DNA of 64,000 nucleotides from Anianibacter sp965662745 (lineage in GTDB: Bacteria; Pseudomonadota; Alphaproteobacteria; Rhodobacterales; Rhodobacteraceae), in contig CBFIJK010000011.1 of NCBI GenBank assembly GCA_965662745.1, forward strand, positions 1 through 64,000. Reading direction: 5' to 3'. Below are positions 33,895-43,127 of the stretch, in pieces (the stretch's first letter is position 1; each line of letters begins with the position of its first letter). Position numbers and translations under genes: made by a program. Below the pieces are notes generated by a model that had not been told where the DNA came from, made no database searches, and saw only the letters and a list, made by a program, of their open reading frames with translations.

Positions 33895-34455
33895 ATGAGC
33901 ACACCGACCATAGCCGCGCTAGCGCTTTGCTTGGGCGCTGCATTTGCGGCGCCTTCGCTGGCCCAGGGTCACGGGCACGGCATGATGCACGGGGCCGATC
34001 GCGCGGGACACGACGAACGCACCATGCCCGGCCTGCGCGGTCTCGATGCCAGCGCCGAAGAGAGCGCCGAGATGGCAGAACTGTTCCGCCGGTTCCAGGA
34101 TCTGCGCCGGGACGTCATGCTTTTGCCGAACGGCATCCGCACCTCGACAGGAACCGACGACCCGGACCTGATGGCAACCCTGGCAAGCCATGTGACCGGT
34201 ATGATCGCCCGCGTCGAAGAGGGCCGCGATCCGCAAGTCTTCATCCAGTCCCCGACGCTCGATATCTTCTTCGCGCGTGGCGATGCCATCGAGACCGAAA
34301 TCGAATGGACCGATGAAGGGCTTGTCGTCATCCAGACTTCTGACGATCCCGAAATCGTCGCCGCGCTTCAGACCCATGCGGCCGAGGTCACCGACATGGT
34401 CGATCGCGGAATGCAGTCGGTGCATGAACGCATGATGATGCAGGCCGGTAACTAG
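33895..34455 (+). CDS. Secreted His/Met-containing protein, unknown function
   Basis: This 186-aa protein has a signal peptide ending APSLAQ. A histidine- and methionine-rich N-terminal part (GHGHGMMHGADRAGHDERTMPG) could bind metal. The rest is acidic and helical (EESAEMAELFRRFQDLRRDVMLLPNGIRTSTGTDD) and ends MNSVHERMMM-like with more methionines. The layout recalls small periplasmic proteins with two similar helical halves. It sits between mtnP and apt in the same direction. I do not recognise a family, and a role in metal handling is only a guess. Confidence 0.7.
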   Translation: MSTPTIAALALCLGAAFAAPSLAQGHGHGMMHGADRAGHDERTMPGLRGLDASAEESAEMAELFRRFQDLRRDVMLLPNGIRTSTGTDDPDLMATLASHVTGMIARVEEGRDPQVFIQSPTLDIFFARGDAIETEIEWTDEGLVVIQTSDDPEIVAALQTHAAEVTDMVDRGMQSVHERMMMQAGN

Positions 34456-34523
34456 CGCACCCTTGCGATCCGGGGGCTCTTCTGGGCTAAAAGGGACGTC
34501 CCGTTTTGATCGGAGCCCGACCC

Positions 34524-35063
34524 ATGCAGACTTCCAAAACCGTTCGCGACTACATCCGCACCATTGTCGATTTCCCGCATGAGGGGATCTTCTTTCGCGA
34601 CGTGACGACCCTCTTTGCCGATCCGCGCGGATTTCGCATGGCGGTCGACCAGATGCTGCACCCCTATGCGGGGCAACGGATAGACGCGGTCGTGGGCCTC
34701 GAGGCGCGTGGTTTCATTCTGGGCGGCGCGATCGCGCATCAGCTTGGCACCGGGTTCGTTCCGATCCGCAAGAAGGGCAAACTGCCCGCCGCGACGATCT
34801 CGGAGGCCTATACGCTGGAATACGGCGAGGCGGTCGTCGAGGTGCATGACGACGCCATTCAGGCGGGCCAGAAAATTCTGCTGGTGGATGATCTTCTGGC
34901 GACCGGCGGCACGGCAGAGGCCGGGATCAAGCTGGTCGAGCGGCTGGGCGGAGAAATCATCGGCTGCGCCTTCGTCATCGACCTGCCCGATCTGGGCGGG
35001 CGGTCGAAGCTCGAAGCGCTGGGGATGGAAGTTCACGCCCTCTGCGCCTTCGACGGCGATTAA
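34524..35063 (+). CDS. apt: Adenine phosphoribosyltransferase
   Basis: This 179-aa enzyme makes AMP from adenine and PRPP. The PRPP motif LLVDDLLATGGTAEAG is complete, as are the hood residues in FPHEGIFFRDVT and EARGFILGG. The start at 34524 follows GGAGCCCGACCC. A start 18 bp upstream is less well placed. It recycles the adenine that MtnP releases. Confidence 0.96.
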   Translation: MQTSKTVRDYIRTIVDFPHEGIFFRDVTTLFADPRGFRMAVDQMLHPYAGQRIDAVVGLEARGFILGGAIAHQLGTGFVPIRKKGKLPAATISEAYTLEYGEAVVEVHDDAIQAGQKILLVDDLLATGGTAEAGIKLVERLGGEIIGCAFVIDLPDLGGRSKLEALGMEVHALCAFDGD

Positions 35064-35147
35064 CGAAATCGAAACACCTTGAGGGCATAGACGTATCAGG
35101 CCCCGACGTGGCAGCGACGCACGGGCCTTTCCCTCATATGTCCTTTG

Positions 35148-35174
35148 ATCCCGCCGGCATGACACCGGCGGGAT
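35148..35174. terminator. Strong hairpin between convergent apt and oxidoreductase genes
   Basis: A perfect 10-bp stem (ATCCCGCCGG / CCGGCGGGAT, loop CATGACA) ends in the stop codon of the minus-strand oxidoreductase gene. No clear T run follows on either strand, so termination is likely but not classical. It could serve both genes. Confidence 0.5.
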
Positions 35175-36592
35175 TAAACCTGCCGCAGGACCGCGCCGGG
35201 ATTGAGGATGCCCTTGGGATCAAGCGCCCTCTTGATCGCGTGCATCGCCGCCAGCTTGGCCGGATCGCCATAGCGTTCAAGCTCTGCCACCTTGGCGCGG
35301 CCGACCCCGTGTTCTGCGCTGAAGGACCCGTCCATCTCGGCCAATAGCTCGTTCACGATTTCCTTCGCTTGGACGACATCATCCGGGCGGCCCTTGTTCG
35401 TCTCACCTGACCTCGGGAAAACGTTGAAGTGCAGGTTCCCGTCGCCAAGATGCCCGAAACAGTTGATCCGGCAGCCCATCGCGTCCTTGAGCGCCACCTC
35501 CGCGCGAGTGATGAATTCCGGGATCAGGCTGAGCGGCAATGAGATATCGTTCGAAACGATCGCGCCGACCTTGCGATTGGCAAGCGGGATCGATTCGCGC
35601 ACCGTCCAGAATTCGTGCCGCTGCTGCTGGGACTGGGCGATGACGCCGTCCGACACGAGGTCCGCCGCGAACGCCTCGGCGAACAGCGTCTCCAGCGCCT
35701 CTTCGGCCCCGAGGCCACGCGGCAGGCCCAGATCGATCAGAACGGTCCAGTCGGGCGGATCGGGGAAGGGTTGGCGCAGGTCGAAGCCTTCGTCTTGGAG
35801 AAAGTGCAGCCCCTGCCCCGAGATCAACTCGAACGCGGAAATCCCGTCGCCGATCTGCGCTTGCGCCATGGCCAGAAGATCGAGGGCCGCAGCGGGACTG
35901 GGCACGACCATCATCGCGGCGCCCGTCGCTGCCGGGCGGGGATAAAGACGCAGCACGGCGGCCGTGATGATGCCAAGCGTACCTTCCGCCCCGATCAGAA
36001 GGTTCTTCAGATCATAGCCCGTGTTATCCTTGCGCAGCCGCCGCAAGCCGTTCCAGACCGTGCCGTCCGGCAGCACGGCCTCCAGCCCAAGCACCAGATC
36101 GCGCGCGTTGCCGTAGCGCAGGACATTCACGCCGCCCGCATTGGTGCCCAAGAGCCCGCCGATCCGCGCCGATCCTTCGGAGGCGAGCGATAGTGGAAAC
36201 AGGCGATCCGCCGCTTCCGCTGCCTCTTGCACCGTTTGCAGAATCGCGCCCGCCTCGACGATCATCACGTTTTCGGTTGGGTAAACGGCCCGGATGGCGT
36301 TCATCCGTTCCAGCGACAGAAGGATCGGCGCGGGGCCATCGGTCATGACCTGCCCGCCAACAAGGCCGGTGCCGCCGCCATAGGGAATGACGGGCACCGA
36401 AAGTTCTGCCGCGAGACCGATCAGTACGGCGACCTCGCCGGTATTCGCAGGGGCCACCACGGCGCCAGCAGCGCCCTCATACAGCCCGCGCGGCTCTTCC
36501 AGATAGCGCGGCTCGACCGCGCGGCGTGCACCGGGCAGGGCCGCGTCAATGCGGGCGATGACGCTGTCGTCACAGGGGTTCAGGCGGCTCAT
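35174..36592 (-). CDS. FAD-binding oxidoreductase (GlcD / D-2-hydroxyacid dehydrogenase type)
   Basis: This 472-aa flavoprotein has an N-terminal FAD-binding PCMH domain (VIPYGGGTGLVGGQVM, then GGLLGTNAGGVNVLRYGNARD). The C-terminal FAD-oxidase domain carries FGHLGDGNLHFNVF and the final EHGVGRAK. This layout covers D-lactate, D-2-hydroxyglutarate and glycolate (GlcD) dehydrogenases. The substrate cannot be fixed by eye, and no glcE/glcF genes adjoin, which argues against glycolate oxidase. It is probably cytoplasmic, passing electrons to the respiratory chain. Confidence 0.85.
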   Translation of the reverse strand: MSRLNPCDDSVIARIDAALPGARRAVEPRYLEEPRGLYEGAAGAVVAPANTGEVAVLIGLAAELSVPVIPYGGGTGLVGGQVMTDGPAPILLSLERMNAIRAVYPTENVMIVEAGAILQTVQEAAEAADRLFPLSLASEGSARIGGLLGTNAGGVNVLRYGNARDLVLGLEAVLPDGTVWNGLRRLRKDNTGYDLKNLLIGAEGTLGIITAAVLRLYPRPAATGAAMMVVPSPAAALDLLAMAQAQIGDGISAFELISGQGLHFLQDEGFDLRQPFPDPPDWTVLIDLGLPRGLGAEEALETLFAEAFAADLVSDGVIAQSQQQRHEFWTVRESIPLANRKVGAIVSNDISLPLSLIPEFITRAEVALKDAMGCRINCFGHLGDGNLHFNVFPRSGETNKGRPDDVVQAKEIVNELLAEMDGSFSAEHGVGRAKVAELERYGDPAKLAAMHAIKRALDPKGILNPGAVLRQV

Positions 36593-36632
36593 GCAGACGT
36601 TATGCGACGCGCCAAAGCCATCGGCAACCGCA

Positions 36633-37448
36633 TCAGTTCAGGCGCTGCGGCTCCAGCACGACGACCGTCGGGCGCGGCGGCAGATCGCGCAGCGACATCA
36701 CAAGGCTCGATGTCTCGCGGCGGTCGATGATAAATTCGTCCGACATGCCCGCAAGGAACGTCTCGAGCGCGCCGCGCCCGAACCAGTGCATGGGGATCAC
36801 CACCGAGGATTTCAGCCGTTTCAGGATGCGCTGCATCGTCGCCAGATCCAGCGTCAGCCCGCCATCCACCGCCGCCATGACCACATCGAGCCGCCCCAGC
36901 GCGGCATATTGTTCCTCGTTCGGCTCATGGTGCAGATGCCCCAGATGGCCGATGCACAGGCCCGCGACCTCGAAGACGAAGATCGAGTTTCCATTCTCTT
37001 CGACCATGCCGAACCCGCGGCGGATATCGGTCGAGACATTGCGCACGAGCACATCCTCGATCTCGACGTAATGCTCGATCCCCTCGCCCGGCACCTCACC
37101 CCAACCTGGCATTGGATATTGGATCGCAGGATCGACATTGGCGGTCCAATGCGTGCCATGAGCGTGGTTCATCGTCACCACATCGGGAATGAAATCGGCC
37201 ATGCCGGTAAAGCCTGAATAATCGGTGACGATGTTCAGACCGCCTTCGCTGCGGATCAGGAACATGGCGTGGTCGATATAGTGGATCAGTACCGAGAATT
37301 GCGGGACCGGTTCGGCATAGCTGGCGTGGCGCAGGTATTCGAGGCCCGGCGCGGCATCAGCGATGGCAATGCAGTGACTTGCAGGCCTGTCCTGCGCGGC
37401 AATGGGAAACGCAGTCAAAAGCGACAGGGCGAAAGCAAGTGCGCGCAT
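36633..37448 (-). CDS. Exported MBL-fold metallo-hydrolase-like protein
   Basis: The protein is 271 aa from MRALAFALSLLTAFPIAAQ, a clear signal peptide. The MBL-type metal motif reads NHAHGTHWTA rather than the usual HxHxDH. Later metal-binding candidates are GHLGHLHHE and IPMHWFG. The pattern resembles UlaG-like members of the beta-lactamase superfamily acting in the periplasm. The substrate is unknown. The upstream 21 codons of open frame do not encode a better start. Confidence 0.7.
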   Translation of the reverse strand: MRALAFALSLLTAFPIAAQDRPASHCIAIADAAPGLEYLRHASYAEPVPQFSVLIHYIDHAMFLIRSEGGLNIVTDYSGFTGMADFIPDVVTMNHAHGTHWTANVDPAIQYPMPGWGEVPGEGIEHYVEIEDVLVRNVSTDIRRGFGMVEENGNSIFVFEVAGLCIGHLGHLHHEPNEEQYAALGRLDVVMAAVDGGLTLDLATMQRILKRLKSSVVIPMHWFGRGALETFLAGMSDEFIIDRRETSSLVMSLRDLPPRPTVVVLEPQRLN

Positions 37449-37529
37449 GGTCCGGGCCTTTCGTTGATCTAAGTCGAAAGGTAGCGCATGCGCGAGGCCC
37501 GGCAAAATCACGAAAGATTTGGGCGCCGT

Positions 37530-38120
37530 CTAGGCCAGCCCGATATCGGTGCGGCCCCGTCGATCGCCGCGCAAATTGGCGTAAAGCACATGATTGCGCC
37601 AGCGCCCGTTTATCTGAAGATAACTTTGCGCGACGCCTTCATACTTGAAGCCCGATTTTTCCAGCACCCCGCGCGAGGCGGCGTTTTCGGGAAGGCACGC
37701 GGCCTCGACCCGGCTGAGGTCGAGCGTATGGAACGCGTAGTGCACCAGCGCCTGTATCGCGTCTCGCATATAGCCCTGCCGCGCGTGCCGCTCGCCGATC
37801 CAATAGCCAAGCGTTCCCGATTGCGCAGGCCCGCGCCGGATATTGTCGAGCGTAATCGCGCCGACGAGCATCTCGTCCATCCGCCGAAACATGAAGAGCG
37901 GCACTGCCGTCTCGCCGCTGATGGACCGCTGCGCCCAGTAAATGCGGTTGGTGAAAGACTTGCGCGACAGGTGATCGTCGGCCCAGGTCGGCTCCCACGG
38001 CTGCAGGAATTCGGCAGAGTTGGACCTCAGGCTCGTCCAGGCCCGGAAATCACCGTGATGCGGTGGCCGCAGGATCAACCGATCCGTGTCGATCCGGACC
38101 GTCCGCTTGCGCAGAAACAT
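37530..38120 (-). CDS. GNAT acetyltransferase, RimJ/RimL type
   Basis: The 196-aa protein starts MFLRKRTVRIDTDRLILRPPHHGDFRAW, the usual beginning of RimJ/RimL N-acetyltransferases. It has GTLGYWIGERHARQGYMRDA (acetyl-CoA binding) and ASRGVLEKSGFKYEGVAQ. The substrate may be an N-terminal alpha amine of a ribosomal protein or a small molecule. Its start overlaps the M16 peptidase stop by 1 bp. A GNAT gene in this position after the peptidase is common in Rhodobacteraceae. Confidence 0.88.
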   Translation of the reverse strand: MFLRKRTVRIDTDRLILRPPHHGDFRAWTSLRSNSAEFLQPWEPTWADDHLSRKSFTNRIYWAQRSISGETAVPLFMFRRMDEMLVGAITLDNIRRGPAQSGTLGYWIGERHARQGYMRDAIQALVHYAFHTLDLSRVEAACLPENAASRGVLEKSGFKYEGVAQSYLQINGRWRNHVLYANLRGDRRGRTDIGLA

Positions 38121-39379
38121 CAGGCCGCAAGCCTGTCGCGGATCGCCCCCAGATCGGCCTGCCCGGCCTCTGGCCCGTATACACTGAGGGCCGCAGGCGC
38201 GATATTCGTCTCACCGGCAAAGCGCAGCACGTCGTCACGGCCAACGGCCTCGATGCGCTCTATCGTTTCCTCGATGGTTGGCACGCGGTTCCAGATGGAA
38301 ACAAGCCGCGCAAGGCGTTCGGCGCGGGCAGACGGGCTTTCCAGCCCCATGAGAAGTCCTGCCTTCATCTGGGCGCGGGCGCGCAGCACCTCGGCCTCGG
38401 ACATATCGTCGGCCGCACGAGCAACTTCGCGCGCCGTGATCTCGGCCAGTTCCGCCAGTTGCGCGCCGGATGTGCCTGCGTAGATCGTGGTCATGCCGGT
38501 ATCGGCATAGGCCCCGGACTGCGCGAAGATCGTGTAGCACAGGCCACGGTTCTCGCGGATTTCCTGGAAAAGCCGTGATGACATGCCGCCACCAAGCGCG
38601 GTCGTGTAGACCTGCGCGGTGTAGATGTCGTCATGGCGATATCCCGGTCCTTCGAGCGCCAGCGCGAAATGCACCTGTTCCAGCGCTTTGACTTCGCGCC
38701 GCTCGCCGATCTCGAATTTCGCGGGGCTTGCCTGGCGCAGCTCGACGGGCGACAGGTGCCCAAACAGCCGCTCTGCCTCGCGCACCAGCCAATCATGATC
38801 AACCGCGCCCGCCGCTGACAGGATCATCTGCCCCGGACCATAATGTTCAGCCACGAAACCCGACAGATCCTCGCGCGTGAAGCTCGACACGCGTTCGCTG
38901 GGCCCAAGGATCGACCGCCCGATAGCCTGATCGGGATACGCGACCTCTTGCAGCCAGTCGAAGACCACATCGTCGGGTGTGTCGAGAACCTGACCAATTT
39001 CTTGCAGGATCACACCGCGCTCGACCTCGATCTCGCGATCATCGAACACGGGGTTCAGCACGATGTCGGAAATCACGTCAAGCGCCAGCGCGGCGTCGTC
39101 TTCGAGAACGCGGGCGTAAAAAGCGGTCATCTCGCGGCTGGTATAGGCGTTGATATAGCCGCCCACATCCTCGATTTCCTCGGCGATCTGAAGCGCACTG
39201 CGTGTCTTGGTGCCCTTGAACGCCATATGCTCAAGGAAATGCGCGATGCCGTTCTGCTCCAGTCGCTCGTGCCGCCCGCCGGCCATGACCCAAAGGCCAA
39301 GGGCCGTGGAATGCAGAGACGGCATGAGTTCGGACACGACCCGAAAGCCGTTGGAAAGCGTGGTGATCTGGACGGTCAA
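38120..39379 (-). CDS. M16 family zinc peptidase (processing-peptidase type)
   Basis: The 419-aa protein has the inverted zinc motif HFLEH (H48, E51, H52, in AHFLEHMAFKGT) and a downstream glutamate in EVERGVILQEI. Length and layout match the one-chain bacterial relatives of mitochondrial processing peptidase beta. It has no signal peptide. The usual substrate is not known. It overlaps thrC by 4 bp and is the sixth recognisable gene of the ctaB-to-GNAT string on this strand. Confidence 0.9.
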   Translation of the reverse strand: MTVQITTLSNGFRVVSELMPSLHSTALGLWVMAGGRHERLEQNGIAHFLEHMAFKGTKTRSALQIAEEIEDVGGYINAYTSREMTAFYARVLEDDAALALDVISDIVLNPVFDDREIEVERGVILQEIGQVLDTPDDVVFDWLQEVAYPDQAIGRSILGPSERVSSFTREDLSGFVAEHYGPGQMILSAAGAVDHDWLVREAERLFGHLSPVELRQASPAKFEIGERREVKALEQVHFALALEGPGYRHDDIYTAQVYTTALGGGMSSRLFQEIRENRGLCYTIFAQSGAYADTGMTTIYAGTSGAQLAELAEITAREVARAADDMSEAEVLRARAQMKAGLLMGLESPSARAERLARLVSIWNRVPTIEETIERIEAVGRDDVLRFAGETNIAPAALSVYGPEAGQADLGAIRDRLAA

Positions 39380-40764
39380 CGCGAGATACGCTCCTGAATA
39401 AGGGATGTCAGCGCGCCAAGGTCATTTGGGGTCTCGGTCATACGCTCGGGCCTGTCATAGAGATCGGCCATTCGGTTGGGAAGAGGCGGACGAATGCCGG
39501 TGGCCGCCTCGACCGCATCGGGGAATTTTGCCGGATGCGCTGTGGCGAGCGTGATCATCGGGACGGGCCCCAGATGATCGCGCGCGACCTTCACGCCCAC
39601 GGCGGAATGGGGGCACAGAACCTCGCCCGTCTCTGCGTGAGAGGTGCGGATTTCGGTGCTGGTCTCTTCTTCGGACGCGCGACCCGAGGAAAACACATCG
39701 CGCAGACGGTCCAGCGCGCCCTGGCTGACGGTGAACCCGCCTTCGGTCTTCAGCGCGTCCATCTGCTGCGCCACAGCTCGCCCATCGCGGTCGTAGACAT
39801 CGAACAGCGCGCGTTCGAAATTCGACGAGACCTGGATATCCATCGACGGGCTGATCGAAGGGGTCACGCCCTCTTTCACATGGGCGCCGGTCGCGATGGT
39901 TCGGTGCAGGATGTCGTTCTGGTTCGTGGCGATCACAAGCCGGTCGATGGGCAGGCCCATGCGCTTGGCGATGTAGCCCGCAAAGATGTCGCCGAAATTG
40001 CCCGTGGGCACGGTGAAGCTGACCGGGCGGTGCGGCGCGCCAAGCGAGACGGCGGAAGAGAAGTAATAAACGACCTGCGCCAGCACCCGCGCCCAGTTTA
40101 TCGAATTGACGCCGGCCAAGCGCACGGAATCGCGGAACTCGAAATCGTTGAACATGTCCTTCAGCGCCGCCTGGCAATCGTCGAAATCGCCTTCGACAGC
40201 AAGCGCGTGGACATTGTCCTCGACCGGCGTTGTCATCTGGCGGCGCTGCACTTCGCTGACGCGGCCCTGCGGGAACAGGATAAAGACGTCGACGGCATTC
40301 AGGCCCCGGAACGCCTCGATCGCCGCGCTGCCGGTGTCGCCACTGGTCGCGCCGACGATGGTCACCCTCTCGCCCGACCGGGTCAGCGCAGCCTCGAACA
40401 GCTGGCCGATCAGCTGCATTGCAAAGTCCTTGAAGGCCAGCGTCGGGCCGTGAAACAGCTCCAGCAGGAAATGGTTTGGCGCAAGCTGCTTCAACGGAGC
40501 GCGGGCGGGATGATCAAAGCCCGCATAGGCGCGCTCGATAATCCCTCGAAACTCGTCATCTGTGAACGTGTCTCCGATGAAGGGGCGCATGACGCGAAAC
40601 GCGATGTCTTCATAACTGAGACCGGCAAGTTCCGCGATTTCGTCATGGGTCATCTGCGGGATGGTTTCGGGCACATAGAGCCCGCCGTCACGGGCAAGCC
40701 CGGTCAGCATCGCCTCTTCGAAGCTCAGCACGGGCGCCTGCCCGCGAGTCGAAACATACCGCAT
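39376..40764 (-). CDS. thrC: Threonine synthase
   Basis: This 462-aa PLP enzyme converts O-phosphohomoserine to threonine. The N-terminal MRYVSTRGQAPVLSFEEAMLTGLARDGGLYVP and the PLP lysine K112 in LAFKDFAMQLIG are standard for the longer class. It also has ATSGDTGSAA and FPQGRVSEVQRRQM. It overlaps the peptidase gene by 4 bp and lies 13 bp after surf1, so it may be transcribed from the oxidase side. Confidence 0.96.
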   Translation of the reverse strand: MRYVSTRGQAPVLSFEEAMLTGLARDGGLYVPETIPQMTHDEIAELAGLSYEDIAFRVMRPFIGDTFTDDEFRGIIERAYAGFDHPARAPLKQLAPNHFLLELFHGPTLAFKDFAMQLIGQLFEAALTRSGERVTIVGATSGDTGSAAIEAFRGLNAVDVFILFPQGRVSEVQRRQMTTPVEDNVHALAVEGDFDDCQAALKDMFNDFEFRDSVRLAGVNSINWARVLAQVVYYFSSAVSLGAPHRPVSFTVPTGNFGDIFAGYIAKRMGLPIDRLVIATNQNDILHRTIATGAHVKEGVTPSISPSMDIQVSSNFERALFDVYDRDGRAVAQQMDALKTEGGFTVSQGALDRLRDVFSSGRASEEETSTEIRTSHAETGEVLCPHSAVGVKVARDHLGPVPMITLATAHPAKFPDAVEAATGIRPPLPNRMADLYDRPERMTETPNDLGALTSLIQERISR

Positions 40765-40777
40765 GAAACGTCTTTCC

Positions 40778-41452
40778 TCAGATAGTCCGGCGTCTGATAC
40801 GCCACAGCAGGAACGCTGTCATCCCCAGCCATACCGCGCAGAGCGAAAACCATGTGATCGCATAGGTCAGGTGGTCATTGGGGATGCCATCGGTGGACAC
40901 CGGCAGCGGCGTGACGGCGGTTTCCGCAGGATCCATTTGCCGTGCGACCATCAGTAGGGGCTCGGTGTTCAGCGCCGCCGCGATCGCATCGACGTCACGC
41001 GCGAACCACAGGTCGTCTTCGACATCCGGCTCTGGCGTGAAGCTGTCGATCTCATCCGGCCAGTGGAGGTTGCCTGTCACCGTGGCCGCTCCGGGCATTT
41101 CCACCCTGCCCTGCGCTGCGACCGGGACGATACCGCGATCGACAAGGACGCGGCGGCCATTCGTTTCGAAGGGCGAGATCACGCGAAAGACCGCGCCGAG
41201 ATCCTTGACGCTGGCCAAAACGAAGATTGCCTCTTCACCGAACTGCCCCGTCGCCTTGACCGGCAAATATCGGTCCGCCTCGGGGTCGGGGTTTGCAGGC
41301 AACTCCACCGGCGCGGCGTCGATGCGGGCGGTGATATCGGCGAGGATCGCTTCTTTCCAGGCAAGGCGCTGGACCTGCCAGACGCCGAGCGCCAGCAGAA
41401 TCGCGGCCCCGACGATCCCGATCAATGCCGCCCCAATCACCTGTTTCGTCAT
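40778..41452 (-). CDS. SURF1-family oxidase assembly protein
   Basis: This 224-aa inner-membrane protein has two membrane helices at the ends (VIGAALIGIVGAAILLALGV and TYAITWFSLCAVWLGMTAF). Between them is a periplasmic loop with VLVDRGIVP and the SURF1-like NDHLTYAITWFSL at the second helix. SURF1 helps place heme a in subunit I of cytochrome oxidase. It is separated from ctaE by a terminator-like hairpin, so its expression may rely on read-through. Confidence 0.9.
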   Translation of the reverse strand: MTKQVIGAALIGIVGAAILLALGVWQVQRLAWKEAILADITARIDAAPVELPANPDPEADRYLPVKATGQFGEEAIFVLASVKDLGAVFRVISPFETNGRRVLVDRGIVPVAAQGRVEMPGAATVTGNLHWPDEIDSFTPEPDVEDDLWFARDVDAIAAALNTEPLLMVARQMDPAETAVTPLPVSTDGIPNDHLTYAITWFSLCAVWLGMTAFLLWRIRRRTI

Positions 41453-41470
41453 GTCAGTGCCCCCGACAGG

Positions 41471-41497
41471 AAAAGGGCGCGAGTGTCCCGCGCCCTT
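41471..41497 (-). terminator. Terminator-like hairpin after ctaE
   Basis: A perfect 9-bp stem (AAGGGCGCG / CGCGCCCTT, 41473-41481 and 41489-41497) is followed on the minus strand by TTTTCC. It lies between the ctaE stop and the surf1 start and would lower expression of surf1 and thrC relative to the oxidase genes. Confidence 0.65.
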
Positions 41498-41530
41498 GGT
41501 CTATTTCGGTGCTCTATCGCAGCGGCGCGA

Positions 41531-42322
41531 TCAGCTGCCCCAAATGTAGATCGCAGCAAAGAGGAACAGCCACACAACGTCAACGAAGTGCCAGTACCAT
41601 GCGGCTGCTTCGAACCCGATATGCTTTTCGGGGGTGAAGTGCCCGGCCAGCGCGCGCATCAGGCAGACAAAAAGGAACACGGTGCCGATCACGACATGCG
41701 CGCCATGAAAGCCCGTCGCCATGAAGAAGTTCGCGCCGTAGATATTGCCCGAGAAGCCGAAGGCGGCGTGGGAATATTCGTAGGCTTGGAACACGGTGAA
41801 GATAGCGCCCAGCACGATGGAAAGGATCAGGCCGTTCACAAGGTCCTTCCGGTTATTCTCATGCACCAGCGCGTGGTGCGCCCAGGTCGCTGCCGCGCCC
41901 GAGCAGAGCAGGATCAGCGTGTTGATCAGCGGCAGGTGCCAGGGATCGAAAGTCTCGATCGAGGGCGGCGGCCACTGGCCTTCGGAGAATTCCTGCATCG
42001 GGTAGATGGCGTGCTTGAAGAACGACCAGAACCACGCCGCGAAGAACATGACTTCCGACATGATGAACATGATGAAGCCATAGCGCAGGCCGATGCGAAC
42101 GACCGGCGTGTGATCGCCGACCTTGGATTCCTCGACCATATCCGACCACCAGGCGAACATGACATAGCAGACGCCGGCAAAGCCGATGAGGAACATCCAA
42201 GGGCCATTGCCGTGGAACCAAAGGACGGCCCCGAACAGCATGATGAAGGCCGAAACGGCGGCGATAAACGGCCAGATCGACGGCTGGAGAATGTGGTAGT
42301 CGTGGTTCTTTGCGTGCGCCAT
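41531..42322 (-). CDS. ctaE: Cytochrome c oxidase subunit III
   Basis: This 263-aa integral membrane protein has seven hydrophobic segments. It starts MAHAKNHDYHILQPSIWPFIAAVSAF, typical of aa3 oxidase subunit III. LRYGFIMFIMSEVMFFAAWFW and the final HFVDVVWLFLFAAIYIWGS carry the conserved glutamate and histidines. It stabilises proton uptake in the aa3-type oxidase. It lies 32 bp after ctaG. Confidence 0.96.
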   Translation of the reverse strand: MAHAKNHDYHILQPSIWPFIAAVSAFIMLFGAVLWFHGNGPWMFLIGFAGVCYVMFAWWSDMVEESKVGDHTPVVRIGLRYGFIMFIMSEVMFFAAWFWSFFKHAIYPMQEFSEGQWPPPSIETFDPWHLPLINTLILLCSGAAATWAHHALVHENNRKDLVNGLILSIVLGAIFTVFQAYEYSHAAFGFSGNIYGANFFMATGFHGAHVVIGTVFLFVCLMRALAGHFTPEKHIGFEAAAWYWHFVDVVWLFLFAAIYIWGS

Positions 42323-42354
42323 GAGTCTTGGTCCCTCGTCGGACGGTCTTTGAT

Positions 42355-42936
42355 CTAGTTGGTGTCGGTTTCGCGGGTCACGTCAAGGGCCGCTTGCTGA
42401 TCGAGATAGTCCTCGGGCAGCGGCGCTTCGTGGAAGGTATAGGACAGGGTGATCTTGTTCACGTATTTCGCGTCGCGGTCGGTCGTGATCTCGGGATCGA
42501 CATAGAAGGTAACCGGCATCTCGACGCGCTCTCCCGGCTCCAGCACCTGCATTTCGAAGCAGAAGCAGTCGATCTTGGTGAAAAAGCCGCCCGCCTCATA
42601 GGGGAAGACATTGTAACTGGCCGATCCGGCGATGGGCTTGTCGGTGGGGTTGTACGCCTCGTAAAAGGCAAGGCCCGTCTCTCCGATGCGGATTTCCATC
42701 TCGGTCACGGCCGGTTTGAAATCCCATGCAAAGCCCCGCGCCTTGGAGGCGTCGAACCGGATCTTGATGGTCTCGTCCAGCACGGTTTCGGACCCGGCGT
42801 CGGCATAGGCTGTCGTGCCGCCAAAGCCGGTGACGCGGCAGAACCAATCGTAGAACGGCACCGATGCCCAGGCGAGCGACCCCATCAGGATCACGACGCC
42901 AACGGCCTGTGCGGCGGTTTTCTGAGGTCCCGTCAT
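42355..42936 (-). CDS. ctaG: Cytochrome c oxidase assembly protein CtaG (Cox11)
   Basis: This 193-aa protein has one N-terminal membrane helix and a periplasmic Cox11 domain. The Cu(I)-binding motif reads KIDCFCFEMQVLEPGE (CFCF). It inserts copper into CuB of subunit I. It overlaps the stop of the preceding small gene by 1 bp. Together with the PCu(A)C protein at 24093 it would complete a copper route to the oxidase. Confidence 0.96.
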   Translation of the reverse strand: MTGPQKTAAQAVGVVILMGSLAWASVPFYDWFCRVTGFGGTTAYADAGSETVLDETIKIRFDASKARGFAWDFKPAVTEMEIRIGETGLAFYEAYNPTDKPIAGSASYNVFPYEAGGFFTKIDCFCFEMQVLEPGERVEMPVTFYVDPEITTDRDAKYVNKITLSYTFHEAPLPEDYLDQQAALDVTRETDTN

Positions 42937-43127
42937 CAGTTCCCCTCCACCGGGGCCAGTTCCGGGCGCACAACGTGGTCAAAGCCCTGAACCGCGCCAA
43001 TCTGCTGAACCTTCACAACGGTAAGCCCCAGCACAATCACGACGAACGCCACAAGGCACAGGCCAACGCCGATATTCCGGCTGGAACGGCGGGTGTGGAT
43101 TTCATGTTCGACCTTCATCGCCATCAC
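42936..43127 (-). CDS. Small membrane protein of the cta operon
   Basis: This 63-aa protein has one membrane helix (GVGLCLVAFVVIVLGLTVVKV) and a charged N-terminus containing HEIHTRRSSRN. A small ORF of this type sits between ctaB and ctaG in Paracoccus and relatives. Its role is not established, and it may be a minor oxidase or assembly factor. It overlaps ctaB by 4 bp and ctaG by 1 bp, which indicates tight coupling. Confidence 0.8.
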   Translation of the reverse strand: MMAMKVEHEIHTRRSSRNIGVGLCLVAFVVIVLGLTVVKVQQIGAVQGFDHVVRPELAPVEGN

